A DNA stretch of 64,000 nt from Scolanthus callimorphus. Taxonomy: Eukaryota > Cnidaria > Anthozoa > Actiniaria > Edwardsiidae. The position numbers were made by a program, and so were the translations under genes. The stretch's first letter is position 1. Each line of letters begins with the position of its first letter. The notes under the pieces were generated by a model that was given only the letters and a program-made list of their open reading frames with translations, did no database searches and was not told the DNA's origin. Below, piece after piece: positions 9,949 to 20,732 of the stretch. The stretch is taken from positions 10,095,978 through 10,159,977 of the forward strand of contig CM066923.1 in assembly GCA_033964015.1 (NCBI GenBank). The letters are read 5' to 3'.

Positions 9949-10837
9949 TACTCCAGCCTGCTGACAGTGAAGTCTTTGGCGTATAGACGTTCTTCAGCAC
10001 CTTCAGCTGATTAAATAACATCACGAGGTACGATCTCTGACATCGTTGGGGCAAACTATTGCTGAAAATATGTGATATACTTTTTTGTGGCACGTAAGAA
10101 TAGGTCTGTTTCAATGCTATTTTAACGTTAATAAAACGTCAAACTGGACGCAGTGCTGTCAATAAGTTTTATTCAACAGTAAATAACTTCCATACATTGT
10201 TTGCCCTTGTTGTGACCAAAGTTTACCGTTCAATAACACACTATTTTGGGACTGTGAGTTGTAGCACACATACGCATGCGCAGTAGCTACTTCTAATGCT
10301 TATGTAAGCCACTTACCTAATGGGTAGTGTAGAGAATCTTCCGACGATTACGTTTGCAGCATTTATTTCATGCAACGTTCGTTTTAAAAGCCATTGGAAA
10401 AATAAACAACATGAAAATACGCGGGTACCCTGTGGTTTTCTGGAGAAACAAAGAATGCGGCCGTACGGCCACACCCACCAACGGCGCGATTGCAAACAAC
10501 CCATTTTGAAACACCCTCGGGCCAAGCTTCAAAACGGCATATGTCTCCAAATGTCCCGCAGGGGGGGAGGGTTTCACCCGCTGGCCCACGGACTAAAGGG
10601 TCAAATTAGCATGTCAAGAGCAAATCCCAAAATTAATCACGAGCGATAGGATAGTATACATCATTATTTTTTTCCTCGAAGGCACGGTAACGAATCCTGC
10701 ATTCTGATTGGTTCTTAGAGCGCGCGCTCGAGGGCAATATTTTCCTATCTCTGACCTAGGTCACAGTAACCGTTTTCGCGCGCTTGTTTTCATCGAAAAA
10801 ATCAAATTTTTGAGTTGGAAAAAAATAAATAAGTTAT

Positions 10838-10972
10838 TTACCGGCTTTAGGTCGGTCCTTATAGGGAAAAACTGTGACCTCGGCCTGGAAAATGTTGACC
10901 TCGGCCTCGGTCAACATTTTCCAGCCCTTGGTCACAGTTTTTCCTATACGGACCTCCCAGCCGGTAAATAAC
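10838..10972. repeat. Near-perfect palindrome
   Basis: Arms start TTTACCGGCTTTAGGTCGG and end with its imperfect inverse around CCAGCCGGTAAATA, centred near 10903 with GACCTCGGCCTCGGTC in the middle. A transcript would fold into a hairpin of about 60 bp. Probably a short foldback MITE. Confidence 0.7.
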
Positions 10973-10997
10973 ATATACGTATTATTGTGTAAACCGA

Positions 10998-11432
10998 CGA
11001 GTTTTGTGTGTAATAAATCACTTGAGATGGGTTCGTTATTCAACTAGCAAAACTTCACGAATTACCCTGAAAATGAGTCAATTTATACAGCTAAAAACTA
11101 CTTGAAACACACTTCGAATTGTTTATCTAGTACTAAAGGCGTTGGTTATCGATTAAGTTACGTTGCGTGTCGGTTAGGCCGAATACCTAACTTAGCGGCG
11201 CGTCACTTGAACAGGGAGCATACACAACGGATCCGCTCTTCGTTTAAAAGGGGAAAAACATCTCATACAAACCGGTAAGCAAAAAATAAATGAATTTAGT
11301 ACTAGATTAACAATTCGAAGTGTGTTTCGAGCAGTTTTTAGCTGTATAAATTGACTCATTTTCAGGGTAATTCGTGAAGTTTTGCTAGCTGAATAACGAA
11401 CCCATCTCAATTGATTTATTACACACAAAACC
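10998..11432. mobile_element. Foldback MITE with about 137-bp inverted arms
   Basis: The left arm (10998-11135) starts GTTTTGTGTGTAATAAATCA. The right arm (11291-11432) is its inverse, ending in ATTACACACAAAAC. Only about 155 bp separate them and there is no coding capacity. No clear target duplication was seen. Confidence 0.7.
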
Positions 11433-11699
11433 ATAGGCTTCCCAGGATCATTGAGCGAACTTTAGAGTTGATAGTTTGCAGTTTTATAGTGTCGCTGTGT
11501 GAAGTTTGACTGAGTTCGATGAGCGCTAAAATAAAATAAAAAACCTGACCTAATGTTGCTGTAGATTAGGACAGGTTTAGCGGAAAAAGATTTAAACACG
11601 TGCGCACTTCCTAATCTTCGATTACTTCTAGTTTTGGTGTAAATTCTGCTATTCGCAATTGTGAAATACCTACTTTTAAATTTGCTTGTTCGCGGCAAT

Positions 11700-11963
11700 G
11701 GGCTATGGCATTTTTTGTCTGTACCCCCCGTTGAGGACCAAGGAATTCTTCAGGGGTAGGAGCTCGAAAGTTGAAAGAATTCTTGGGGGTAGCAGCGATT
11801 AGGACTAAAGAATTCTTGGGGGTCAAGGCCTGAAAACGGCAAATTCTTGGGGGTGACTACTAAATTCTTAGGGGTAACTGCTGAGAATTCGTCAAAATTA
11901 AAGAATTCTTCAGGGTGAGCACATGAACTAAAGAATTAGTACAATTTTTTTATGGCATAGCCC
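11700..11963. mobile_element. Small GGGC-ended TIR element with AAT duplication
   Basis: Ends are GGGCTATGGCAT and ATGGCATAGCCC (inverted except at the central G/C), flanked by AAT on both sides (11697-11699 and 11964-11966). The interior is a degenerate array of AAAGAATTCTTGGGGGT. Terminal GGGC, the 3-bp A/T duplication and the AATTC plus G-run subrepeats are shared with the larger elements at 22789-24118 and 46387-47744, suggesting one superfamily. Confidence 0.6.
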
Positions 11964-11966
11964 AAT

Positions 11967-13552
11967 GTGAAACTCTAGAATCGGGAATTCAACACAAATG
12001 AAGTGTCTGATGTCTGTTTTGTCAAAATTAGGCATTGAAATCCCTGTAGATTTGGTTGCGAATTCGATCCGAGGAAGTTTCTGAAGTAGGTCAATTTTCC
12101 CAGTTTTTGCCAGGTAATTTATGGCTACGACGGGGTAAAATCGAAATTCTCAAATAATTCACAAACTCGACCGTATTACGAAAAATAAACCACACCATGT
12201 TTGTAAGCTCATTAGTACCTTTTATTAACTGAAACTTAGGGTAGATTAGGTTTTTAACTGTGGCCACGTCTTGCTCGATTTTTCTGTGCATTCGCACAGC
12301 CACGTTTAAAAACGGCCAAAACCTCGCTCGTTGAACTTCTTGCTGCTTTCTCCATTTTATTCTCTGGGTTTCTTTACCCTGAAAACACACGGGAATGCTT
12401 GCTTCAAGCTTATTCATAAAGAACTTGACACCTGAATTGAACACTGGCACTAAGTCGCCAAAGATCTGGCGTTGTTCTGATTGCTCTGTTTATTTCCCCT
12501 ATTGTTTTGTACTTTCAAGCACATTTTGGGCTCTTTCTTGGTGTTGCAAGGCACCAGAGGCATAAAGACAATAGAAGACAAAAGACCGTAGAACGAAACA
12601 CTAAATTGGAATACAATATATAGCTCCAATCCAAAATACAATACATCTTGCAACACCAAGAGAGACCCACATTTTGGCGGAGGGTCACATTTTTTTTTGT
12701 TATTGAATACTCGATCTAGAGGTATTTCAAATAACTCTCATTTTTGGTTTCTTCTCGCAAGTTGTAAAGCGAAAGCCTATGGTATTAAGCGCTATATAAA
12801 TCACACATTTTGGCTCAGGCTCAAGGCTGCCTCGTTCCCAGGCGCGTTCTAGTGATTTTCGAGGCGAGAGCGACTGGGAGCGAGCTAGCGCGCGCGCTCG
12901 CTACCAGAACACTCGCAAGAGGCTTTTCTCTCTGTTTCTACCAAATAGAGACGCCTAGGGACGAGGCAGATACCAAGGTATTTCAAATGGTTTGCATTTT
13001 TAGTTTCGTCTCGCGCAATTTGTAAAGTGCTTGGAGCCTATGGAATTAAGCGCTATATTAATGCACACAAGTTAAATGGTCATATATAACTGAAGCAACT
13101 TCCTGTTTCTCTAAAACAACTATTGTACCAGGATTTTTACCAGCTCACCACTGGAGTACTATAATAGGACAATTCCATGTCAAGGGCAATTTTATACCAA
13201 CTTTGAAATGTATTTTCCTAGCTATAGCCTTCAAGAATTCTTAACGCGACTAACTTGCGTTGGGGAATTACTACTTGCATGGAAACATTTTAAAAGATGT
13301 TAGAATGAAGCCAGTAGCTTTCAAACTTTCGAGTAACCAGATTTGTTTACCATACATTGCTCTAATCACTAAAAAAAAAATCATATTAGCTAAAACCAGT
13401 AAAACTATATGTAAATACTAGAAGTATCTTTCCGATAGTGAAGTGCTCGGAGGTTCAATAATGATAGATTTTTGTCAGTCTCATCAATTGCGCCTTTTAG
13501 TCGTGCTGACAGTATGAGGCTCTGGTTGCAGACTGAATCGGATGACCTTGAA
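11967..13552. other. No gene seen; repeat relics
   Basis: No credible coding frame. Two related segments (about 12755-12790 and 13010-13070) contain GTAAAGY and AAGCGCTATATNAAT blocks of the kind found in the 3' parts of some marine-invertebrate SINE/LINE families; their polarity is unclear. The piece around 12235-12310 is an inverted relative of 1550-1612. Confidence 0.45.
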
Positions 13553-13554
13553 TA

Positions 13555-13724
13555 CAGTAAAAACCCGCGTATAAGAACCCGAGAATTAAGAACCGGTAGC
13601 ATCAATTTCCCTATTTTAACTACCCTTTTTATAAGAACCTTACAGTATAAACATGAGAGAAATAATTCAAAATGATTTAGCCTAAACCAAGAAAAAGTAG
13701 GTTCTTATACACGGGTATTTACTG
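13555..13724. mobile_element. pogo-like MITE with TA duplication
   Basis: TA flanks (13553-13554, 13725-13726), left end CAGTAAAAACCCGCGTATAA and an imperfect inverse at the right ending in ACTG. The interior repeats TAAGAACC in both orientations. CAGT ends with a TA duplication are typical of pogo/Tigger-type Tc1/mariner elements. At 170 bp it is non-coding. Confidence 0.72.
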
Positions 13725-13726
13725 TA

Positions 13727-14259
13727 TAGGGCTGATAATACTCAAATTGATCCAAGTTGGAGAAGACCTGAGTGGGCCAAGTAGCTTTAAAATATTGTGG
13801 AAACTAGCTATGTCGGCAAATATTTCGTGGAAAGGTTCGAAAAGGTTGCCAAAATACACTTTCAAAACATCTACAAATGCAATTGAGACTGACAAAAGGA
13901 AATATTAATAACCGTCACTTACCGATAATCTCAAAAAAACACAAACATTTCTTTAAACCGATCTACAAATCCTAAATGTTGTCAATCTTGACATGAATAG
14001 TTTGCTAAAATGGAACTGTGCCACTGACTGGTTACTGAACCCATATATAACTGTCCCGCGCATGCGCTACCACAGGTAACCCGCACATGAACCACAGGTA
14101 ACCCGCGTCAGTATGAAAACCAATGTAAAACGGTATGTAATGCATTCCTACGTGCAAATCAAGGCAAGATTAGACTTGCTCTCCGCTCGCTGCGCTCGCT
14201 CCGAGCAATAAGCCAAGTCAAATAACGTTTATCGGATTCTTTTGACAGAGCCGTTAAAT
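13727..14259. other. Upstream region of the methyltransferase
   Basis: No gene of its own. The sequence just before the first ATG (TCTTTTGACAG at about 14236-14246) looks like a splice acceptor and the frame is open from there, so an upstream exon may exist, but I could not identify it. A short GC-rich palindromic patch (CTCGCTGCGCTCGCTCCGAG) lies near 14185. Confidence 0.4.
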
Positions 14260-15018
14260 ATGCCATTTGCGTCAGACTATCAAAGACAATCACAATACCA
14301 ACGACAAGATGGGGAAGAACTGATTGAGATAGTGTCGCCGAGAGCTGGTGATATTATTCTTGATATGGGGTGCGGTACGGGAGATACCAGTGCACTCCTG
14401 GCGGAGCGCGTGGGACCCCAGGGTAGGGTGTTAGGTGTGGATCCAGATATGGACAGGATACACCTCGCAAGACAGACGCACAACCATCACAAGAACTTGA
14501 CATTTGAACAAGGAAGCAGCTTTGGATTTCCAGGAGAAGGCAATGAAACATATGACATAGTGTTTTGCAGCAATTCGCTGCACTGGATGTCAAATAAGCC
14601 AGAATTTTTTCAAAGAGCTTTCTCAAGTCTCAAGAAAAACGGAAAAGTCGCGTCACTGCATGACAGCGTCATTCCTAGCCACATCGTCAAAGAAATATTT
14701 GTCAAACTAGGAAGTGAGGAAATTATGAGAAAATATCTCAAGATCGTTTTCGCTGAAGGTCGCGAAGTTATAGATCACCTCCTTAAAATAGCCGGTTTTC
14801 AGATTGTATATAATAAAGTGTATGAATGGAGAAAGCCCTTTGATGGCGTTGTGGAATTTGCAAAGTTTTTGGAGCGTAACTCCAACAACTTGCCTGATTT
14901 CAGCAAAGCAATACGATCATGGAATAAAGACGACATCGAATCACTGGAGAAAGAGATCATGGAGAATGGAAAACTTTCCCCGAGTTTTGTTGCCCAAGCG
15001 GTTGTAGCAGTGAAGTGA
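14260..15018 (+). CDS. Class I SAM-dependent methyltransferase
   Basis: 252 residues from the first ATG. It shows the class I fold signatures: motif I as ILDMGCGTGDTS (near residue 34), the acidic loop GVDPDMDRI after strand 2, motif II as DIVFCSNSLHWM, and GKVASLHDS after that. The full length is near that of small-molecule methyltransferases of the Methyltransf_11/25 or juvenile-hormone-acid/arsenite methyltransferase-like type; the substrate cannot be read from sequence. A C-terminal helical extension follows the Rossmann core. The region just upstream resembles a splice acceptor and the frame stays open to it, so the true N-terminus may sit in an upstream exon. The stop is followed within about 50 bases by the tail of a minus-strand LINE. 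No damage seen. Confidence 0.82.
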   Translation: MPFASDYQRQSQYQRQDGEELIEIVSPRAGDIILDMGCGTGDTSALLAERVGPQGRVLGVDPDMDRIHLARQTHNHHKNLTFEQGSSFGFPGEGNETYDIVFCSNSLHWMSNKPEFFQRAFSSLKKNGKVASLHDSVIPSHIVKEIFVKLGSEEIMRKYLKIVFAEGREVIDHLLKIAGFQIVYNKVYEWRKPFDGVVEFAKFLERNSNNLPDFSKAIRSWNKDDIESLEKEIMENGKLSPSFVAQAVVAVK

Positions 15019-15066
15019 CTCTTTTGTGGCAGTTATAGCGGAGCACCATACAGCGAGCGGAGCACC

Positions 15067-17476
15067 ATAGATAGATAGATAGATAGACAGATATGTAGTT
15101 TATTATGACCTTTTGCAGCAGCGGCTGAATTACAGGCCTGGTCAGGATCATAGCCGCATTACACAAAATACAAAAACAGTGGGGTTTACAAGTAATACAA
15201 TAGCAAACTTATTCGCGTGTGATACAATTCGCGTATTTATTCGTCACGAAATTCTTGAATCTATTTGTAGCAGTGTTTTGGATGATAATGTTCGATTCCC
15301 TTGGTCTTAAAGCATAATTACATTGGGGTGAGATAATACGACTTTGGACTAATTTGTACACGGGATTTCTTGGCTTAGATTCCTGATGAATCTTTCACAG
15401 GCGATTTCCCTTCTCTCGCAGAGTGGTTGTAGCCTACTCTCTCTTAGAGCATCACTATATGACAATGCTGGATGAATGATCCTTAGGGCACGTATTTGTA
15501 TTTTTTCTATGGCATCCGATAGATAGAGTGGTAGGTTTGCAAATACAACACATGCGTACTCTAAGATAGGTCTTACTAAAGAAGTGTACACAATAACTAC
15601 ATCTGCAGACGGGACACCAGAGCGCTTAAGTGCCCTAAGAGCATAAAGACGACGGTTGGCCCTCTTCACTATAAAGTTGCAGTGAACCGCCCAAGTCAGA
15701 TCTTCGGTTATATAAACCCCGAGTAACTTAAATGATCTGACTTGCTCTAATACAACACCGCCCGTAGCGACTGGCGGACATTGATAACTATTATAGTGAA
15801 GAAAGTCGACTGAAAACACCTTACATCTCCCTGGATTCAATTGCATGTTATTAGTGCAGGCGAACTCCTGAACTTCAGACTCTATGAAGTTAAGAATGGA
15901 AGGGGTGTTTCTAGGGATGATTTCAATACATGTTAAGTCATCAACATATTTTGTTCGAGGGCACCAGTCGTGTAGACGGTCATCTACCATGATAGCAAAT
16001 AGGATTGGTGACATTTTTGTCCCTTGAGGGATGCCTACATTTAATCTAACAAAGGGCGATGATGAGGAGCCTAACTTAACAGATTGAGTTCTGCCTTCCA
16101 AAAATGCAGCTATCCAGCGCTGATAACAGGGGTGGATCTGGAGTGTTTTGATCTTTTTTATCAACACCTGGTGGTTAATAAGATCAAACCCCTTGCGAAA
16201 ATCAGCGAAAGACCAGCGCACCCAGGAGTTACCACGGTCAAGAGCCTCCATGATCGTACACCAAAGCGTACTGGGTTGATTTTCCAGAGATGGCAAATTG
16301 TTTAGGGTCTAGATGTGGTGTGATATCTGGGAGGCATCTCGTGAGTGTAAATCCTTCCATTACCTTTGTGATATGGCAGGTGAGCGAAATCGGTCTCAGG
16401 TCGTTATTGATAGTTTGTGGAGGCTTCTGGTTAGGCAAGGGGCGGACAGTTGCACACTTCAGAAGGCTGGGTACGAATCCCTCTCTCAAAGAGGTGTTAT
16501 ACAAGTCAGCAATGACAGGACCCAGCTCGTAGGCGAATGTCTTCAATATGCGGTTTGGGATCCCATCTGGTCCACACGCTTTGTTGGTCTGTACAGCGCG
16601 AAGTGCTTTAAACGCCTCGTACGGAGTCACAAGTGATTCCGGTGGGATATCCGGGACATCAATGGCAGCGACGTCACTAGTAGTAATGGGCGTAAAGCCT
16701 GACGTCAGTCCAGCAAAAAACGCATTGATCTCACTACACAATTCGTCAACACCACTAATTGAATTGCCATCTATCAATTGGTTAAACCAGGCCGCTTCTG
16801 TTGTTGAAGTCCCTGAGAGCCCTTTGATCTCATTCCACCACCTTTTAATGTTAGTATTTTTCAGGTTCTTGATCTTAGACTTGTAGAAGGAGCTTTTGCA
16901 TGTACCTATAGCATTAGAGACTTTATTACGCCACATTTTGAACATATGAGAGTCCTTGCCATACTTTGTCAGAGCCTGTTGGCGTTTGGCAATCCATTCC
17001 TTGACCTTATTGGTCACCCAGGGTTTGTCTGATGGATGGCTTTTAACAGCTTTAAAGGGGCAGTACTTATCCAAGGCGCCAGTGATAGTACGATGGAGGA
17101 TATCGAACTTAGATTGGCAAGATGGCGCAAGGAGAAGGTCATCCCATGAATGTGACGTAATCCAACTTCCGAATTCCCTTAACCTGCTAGGTCTGGTGTC
17201 ACGCCTTAGGGTTTTGTGTTTCGGAGGCTTTTCAGCAGACTGGTGTGCCACTTGGGTCACAAAGACACCGTAGTGATCACTTCTGCCGATCTTTGGGAGT
17301 TGCACGGGGTTAGCGAAAAGGCGAGGCCTATTGGTCAGATGATAATCGAGAATTCCAGAGTCCTTTGTGAAAACTTTCACTGTCTCGGTTAGCCCGCAGG
17401 TTCTTTTCAGAACTTGAGGTGAAAACTTAGTTGACGCAGGGTTGAAATCCGTCCACCACAGGTTTCCCAATTTTAG
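15067..17476 (-). mobile_element. 5'-truncated LINE with TATC tail
   Basis: Read on the minus strand it starts inside the endonuclease domain and ends in a (CTAT)n tail at 15068-15090, the usual form of a LINE truncated during target-primed reverse transcription. It differs in sequence from the intact LINE at 3.5-7.9 kb and has a YVDD rather than a YADD box. Confidence 0.85.
15349..17470 (-). pseudogene. LINE ORF2 remnant: partial endonuclease plus RT, one frameshift
   Basis: Two long frames overlap at 16238-16296. The upstream one (410 codons) has the end of the endonuclease (WTDFN, GILDYHLTN, GRSDHYGVF) and the RT entry (NDLRPISLTCHITKV). The downstream one (315 codons) has FADFRKGFDLINH, GIPQGTKMSPILF, the catalytic KYVDDLT and the C-terminal LSDAIEKIQIRALRIIHP. 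The join requires one frameshift near 16250, and the N-terminal half of the endonuclease is missing, so it is not functional. Confidence 0.88.
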
Positions 17477-17479
17477 GCG

Positions 17480-18709
17480 CGAACGTGCTCGCTCCCGTCA
17501 AATCAAAACAGCGATTGCTCTGAAGAGGAATCAGAGGACCAAACTTGGGGGTACTTATCTATGTGATAAGGAGAGAGCTATGGCATGGTCATGTGACGTG
17601 ACGTCATCGATGACGTTCTCATCCACGGGCTTTCGTGTAAACAAAGAAACTAAATTATCTAAGAAGGAAAGGTGGTAAGACAAACAAACTTCGACAAAGT
17701 TGTCTTGGTGTCAAAGTGGGCGCACTGGCATGGTCTTGAAGCGCGAAGGCTAATGGGGGCATCTAAACTGCTACTGTTTGATCTGAATTCAAACATTTAT
17801 CGCAACCACAGGTAAAATCATTAAATTTCAGCTGATTTCTGAGCATGTTTGTTTGTAATATTTTACAGAAATTCAAATAAATATTTACCCATACTCCCTA
17901 GCGCACCAAGCTTTGTTGCTTTTCCCAGTGACAACGTATCCCGGAAACGGTATATATTTAACCATTATCCTGCGAGATTGCGCAGAATATCGTCTGATAC
18001 TTAGCCGACGAGGGACGAAGTCCCGAGTTGGCTAAAATCAGACGATATTCTGCAAAATCGAGCAGGATAATGGTTTTATTATTCAGCACATCGATAGCAC
18101 AAAAGCCCCCTAAAAAAATGACTTTTGTGTATTATTTACGAGCTCGAAACATCATATTTTCCTCAGAGACGGATATCGCAGGATAGCTGTCATGTACAGA
18201 AGACAGCTATTGGCGTTCCAATGACCATATTTGGGCAGTGCATCGATGTGCTGAATAATAATACAGGATACTCTGAGGACTTAGACCATTTACCCATTTA
18301 ATAAGCAGGAAAAGCGGTTGGTTTGGTCGGTGTACGAAACATTCCGGTTGGGATGAATTCCAGAGTGGAATAAGGCCAAGTAAAAAAAATAAAAAATACA
18401 TGTTTATCGTTCGTCCCCGCCCGCATCGTTTTTTTCGAGCCGCATCCTCTTTTTTTATTTTTTATTTTCACAAATTGTCTCCAAAACGAAGTCAAACGTC
18501 ACAAGCGGTTAGAAACTGCTTTGAAATGTGGCTTAATGAGCATGGAAATGCTTTATATGAACATAGATTGCCCTTAAGAATAGTTTATAAACAGTCGTAG
18601 TCGTGGCATAAACCAATAAAACAAGGCATAAACAAGGAGCAAAAACAAATAATAAATAAAAAGGGCCGCATGGACACTTTTTTGGAACCCTCCAGACGAT
18701 AAACATGTT
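17480..18709. other. No gene seen; hairpin-forming repeats
   Basis: Two inverted pairs dominate. AACCATTATCCTGCGAGATT near 17962 pairs with its inverse near 18060, around a short GACGAGGGACGAAGTC centre, and ATTCAGCACATCGAT at about 18084 pairs with ATCGATGTGCTGAAT at about 18243. One CRE-like palindrome (TGACGTCATCGATGACGT) lies at about 17600. No credible protein. Confidence 0.5.
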
Positions 18710-18711
18710 TA

Positions 18712-19117
18712 CAGTCGAAGCTCTCGTAAGCGACCACCTCGGGAACTGAAAATTGCGGTCGTTAACGGAGCTGGTCGCTTACGAGAACGGCTCTCGTAAG
18801 CGACCACCAAGCGGCTTCCTAATTGAACAATAGGTGTTGGTCGCTTACGAGAGCTCAGTACAATAAATCTAGAAAATGACTGATGTTTTATTGACAAAAA
18901 GTACTGTGGTCGCTTACGAGAGCTTGAAAACAATAGAAAACCTCTGTTGGTGATTTGAAATTGTGGTCGCTAACGGAGCTGGTCGCATCAATAAGGCGGT
19001 CGCTTACGAGAGCTTGAAATAACAGAGTTTATGTGACATTTCAAACGGGGTTTCGGAAAAATGGTCGTTATGGGAGCTGGTCGCTTACGAGAGCGGTCGC
19101 ACAGAGAGCTTCGACTG
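18712..19117. mobile_element. pogo-like MITE full of inverted internal motifs
   Basis: TA flanks (18710-18711, 19118-19119), left end CAGTCGAAGCTCTCGTAAGC and right end GAGAGCTTCGACTG. The motif GGTCGCTTACGAGAGC or its inverse recurs about eight times inside, so subterminal sequence is repeated through the whole 406 bp. Non-coding. A lone fragment starting TACAGTCGAAGCTCT also occurs near 51361. Confidence 0.75.
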
Positions 19118-19119
19118 TA

Positions 19120-19961
19120 TTTGTCTTCGGCCCTTCGGATCAGGTGGCCGCTGCCGGCCCTCACGAAGATGCAATCGGCAAGCAATCACCTTTTTTCAAC
19201 AGGTCGGCAAGTCATCGTTTAGTTCAGTTTATTAGCACATATTTTTAACATTACAGACAAAGTGAATAGTATAAAAAAATAACTATAATAAAGATTTATG
19301 ATGTATAAGAATAGAAAGCAAAGTGCATAGTGACATAGCAGTGCATGGATTTCGAGATGGCCACTACCACATGAAAACTAAGAGACTTACATACATAGAG
19401 GATATTCCACGGCGGCGCGAAGATATGAGTTTTTTATTTTTGAGTGGCAAGAACAATATTTTACGAATGAGCGCAGCGAATCATATATCTTCAAGCCACC
19501 GTGTAATTTTCTTTTCATTATATAGATAATCCAGAAAAAAATATTCCAAATTGATTTCCAAGCACTTTTGTTTTGGCCGATATCCTCATTAGTGGGGATA
19601 TGGAAAATATGTCACTCAAGTCCCGGATCTAGCTTCGTATGAGATCTACCAGTGGCGTATTTCACAGTAAAACACTCGTGTCTATATAATAAATTGAAAT
19701 AAAACGCGTACAGTTGATTAACTAATGTTTTTGTTGGTATTTTCTTGTTATTTGTTGTTCATTTATTTGTGAGAAGAAAGAAAGAAAGAGAAGATGGGAG
19801 AGGTCGGTGAAAAATCATGTTCAGCATTTACTCTGTTTTATACTTCCGAACGCGTTCCCAGCAGGGGGACTAAATGATATTCAGTCATGAAGTATGCACC
19901 CAAATTCTCAGCCACGAATGAACTTGGAATCCGGAAAAAAGGGCAAAATTCTAAGTGAGAA
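19120..19961. other. No gene seen
   Basis: AT-rich sequence with a short purine run (about 19775-19800). The short open frames show no recognisable motif. Confidence 0.45.
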
Positions 19962-20150
19962 AGAACACTAACTATACACACATCGGCATCAGTGTGGCCA
20001 AGACGGAACACTAGCACCGTCTATTACCAGTCCGGACGAATCCTAGGACGGAACAGCTGTCCATGGTTGCCGAACTGCACGGGTAAACAGACTGTGCTAG
20101 TTTTCCGTCTTGGCCAGACTGATGCCGATGTGTGTATGTTAGTGTTCTTT
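19962..20150. mobile_element. Short MITE with about 57-bp arms
   Basis: Left arm AAAGAACACTAACTATACAC through about 20018; the right arm, about 20093-20150, is its inverse ending GTTAGTGTTCTTT. Only about 75 bp lies between. Non-coding. Confidence 0.7.
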
Positions 20151-20732
20151 CCCACTTATCATTACATGTTAAAAGGTTAGTATGGGTAATACAAAACACG
20201 ATCATTTTGTAATTGCATCGAATTGAGTACTCGACATTTTATAGTTAACTGAATTGTTGGATGAAATTTCATGAGAATTGACCTTTTTTCATTCATTCAT
20301 CTTTATTTCATCAAATAACGTTATACAATATGGATAGAAAAAATGACGAGGAGCCTACTGGAAAGTATAAAAGTACTTATACGGTGTAGACCCCTTAAGG
20401 TAAAAATTTTGTACATTTTTATGAAATTATTATGATCTAATTTATATTCAATAACAAATTCTTAATATTTATAAGTGGGTGATATTATGACATAATTGCA
20501 AAATAATCAATAAAATAATATCATATATAAATCATGTGCTGCAATTTTCAGATAGCAATTTATCTTTGACATATTTCTCGAAACAACTAATTGTTTTGCA
20601 TTTCTTAGTTTGCTCATCGAGAGTGCTCCAGACTTTGGACCCGTATAAGAAATTGAGAATTGACCACGTTTTGTTCTTCTAAGTGACGGGCGATATTCAC
20701 ACGAATTTCTTATCTTGTATTTATGAATTTCA

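Larger units (their letters stand above)
3482..10596. mobile_element. Inverted-repeat element (about 2.75 kb) carrying a nested LINE
   Basis: The right end, read on the minus strand, begins TTAGTCCGTGGGCCAGCGGG. The left end has the same sequence split: TTAGTCCGTG at 3482-3491, then 4.4 kb of LINE, then GGCCAGCGGG from 7858. The arms run 7858-8322 and 10137-10596 and are closely similar (for example, the block around the GCGCATGCG at 8171 recurs inverted near 10274). Without the LINE the element is about 2.75 kb. Between the arms are a decayed RT fragment and two small MITEs, and no transposase is visible. No convincing target duplication was found outside TTAG/CTAA. Long arms with an unrelated centre suggest a foldback-type or non-autonomous DNA element. 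Confidence 0.75.

Noticed and set aside
12755..13070. Possible tRNA-derived SINE
   Set aside because: The AAGCGCTATATAAAT blocks are suggestive, but no A/B-box pair with cloverleaf potential could be shown.
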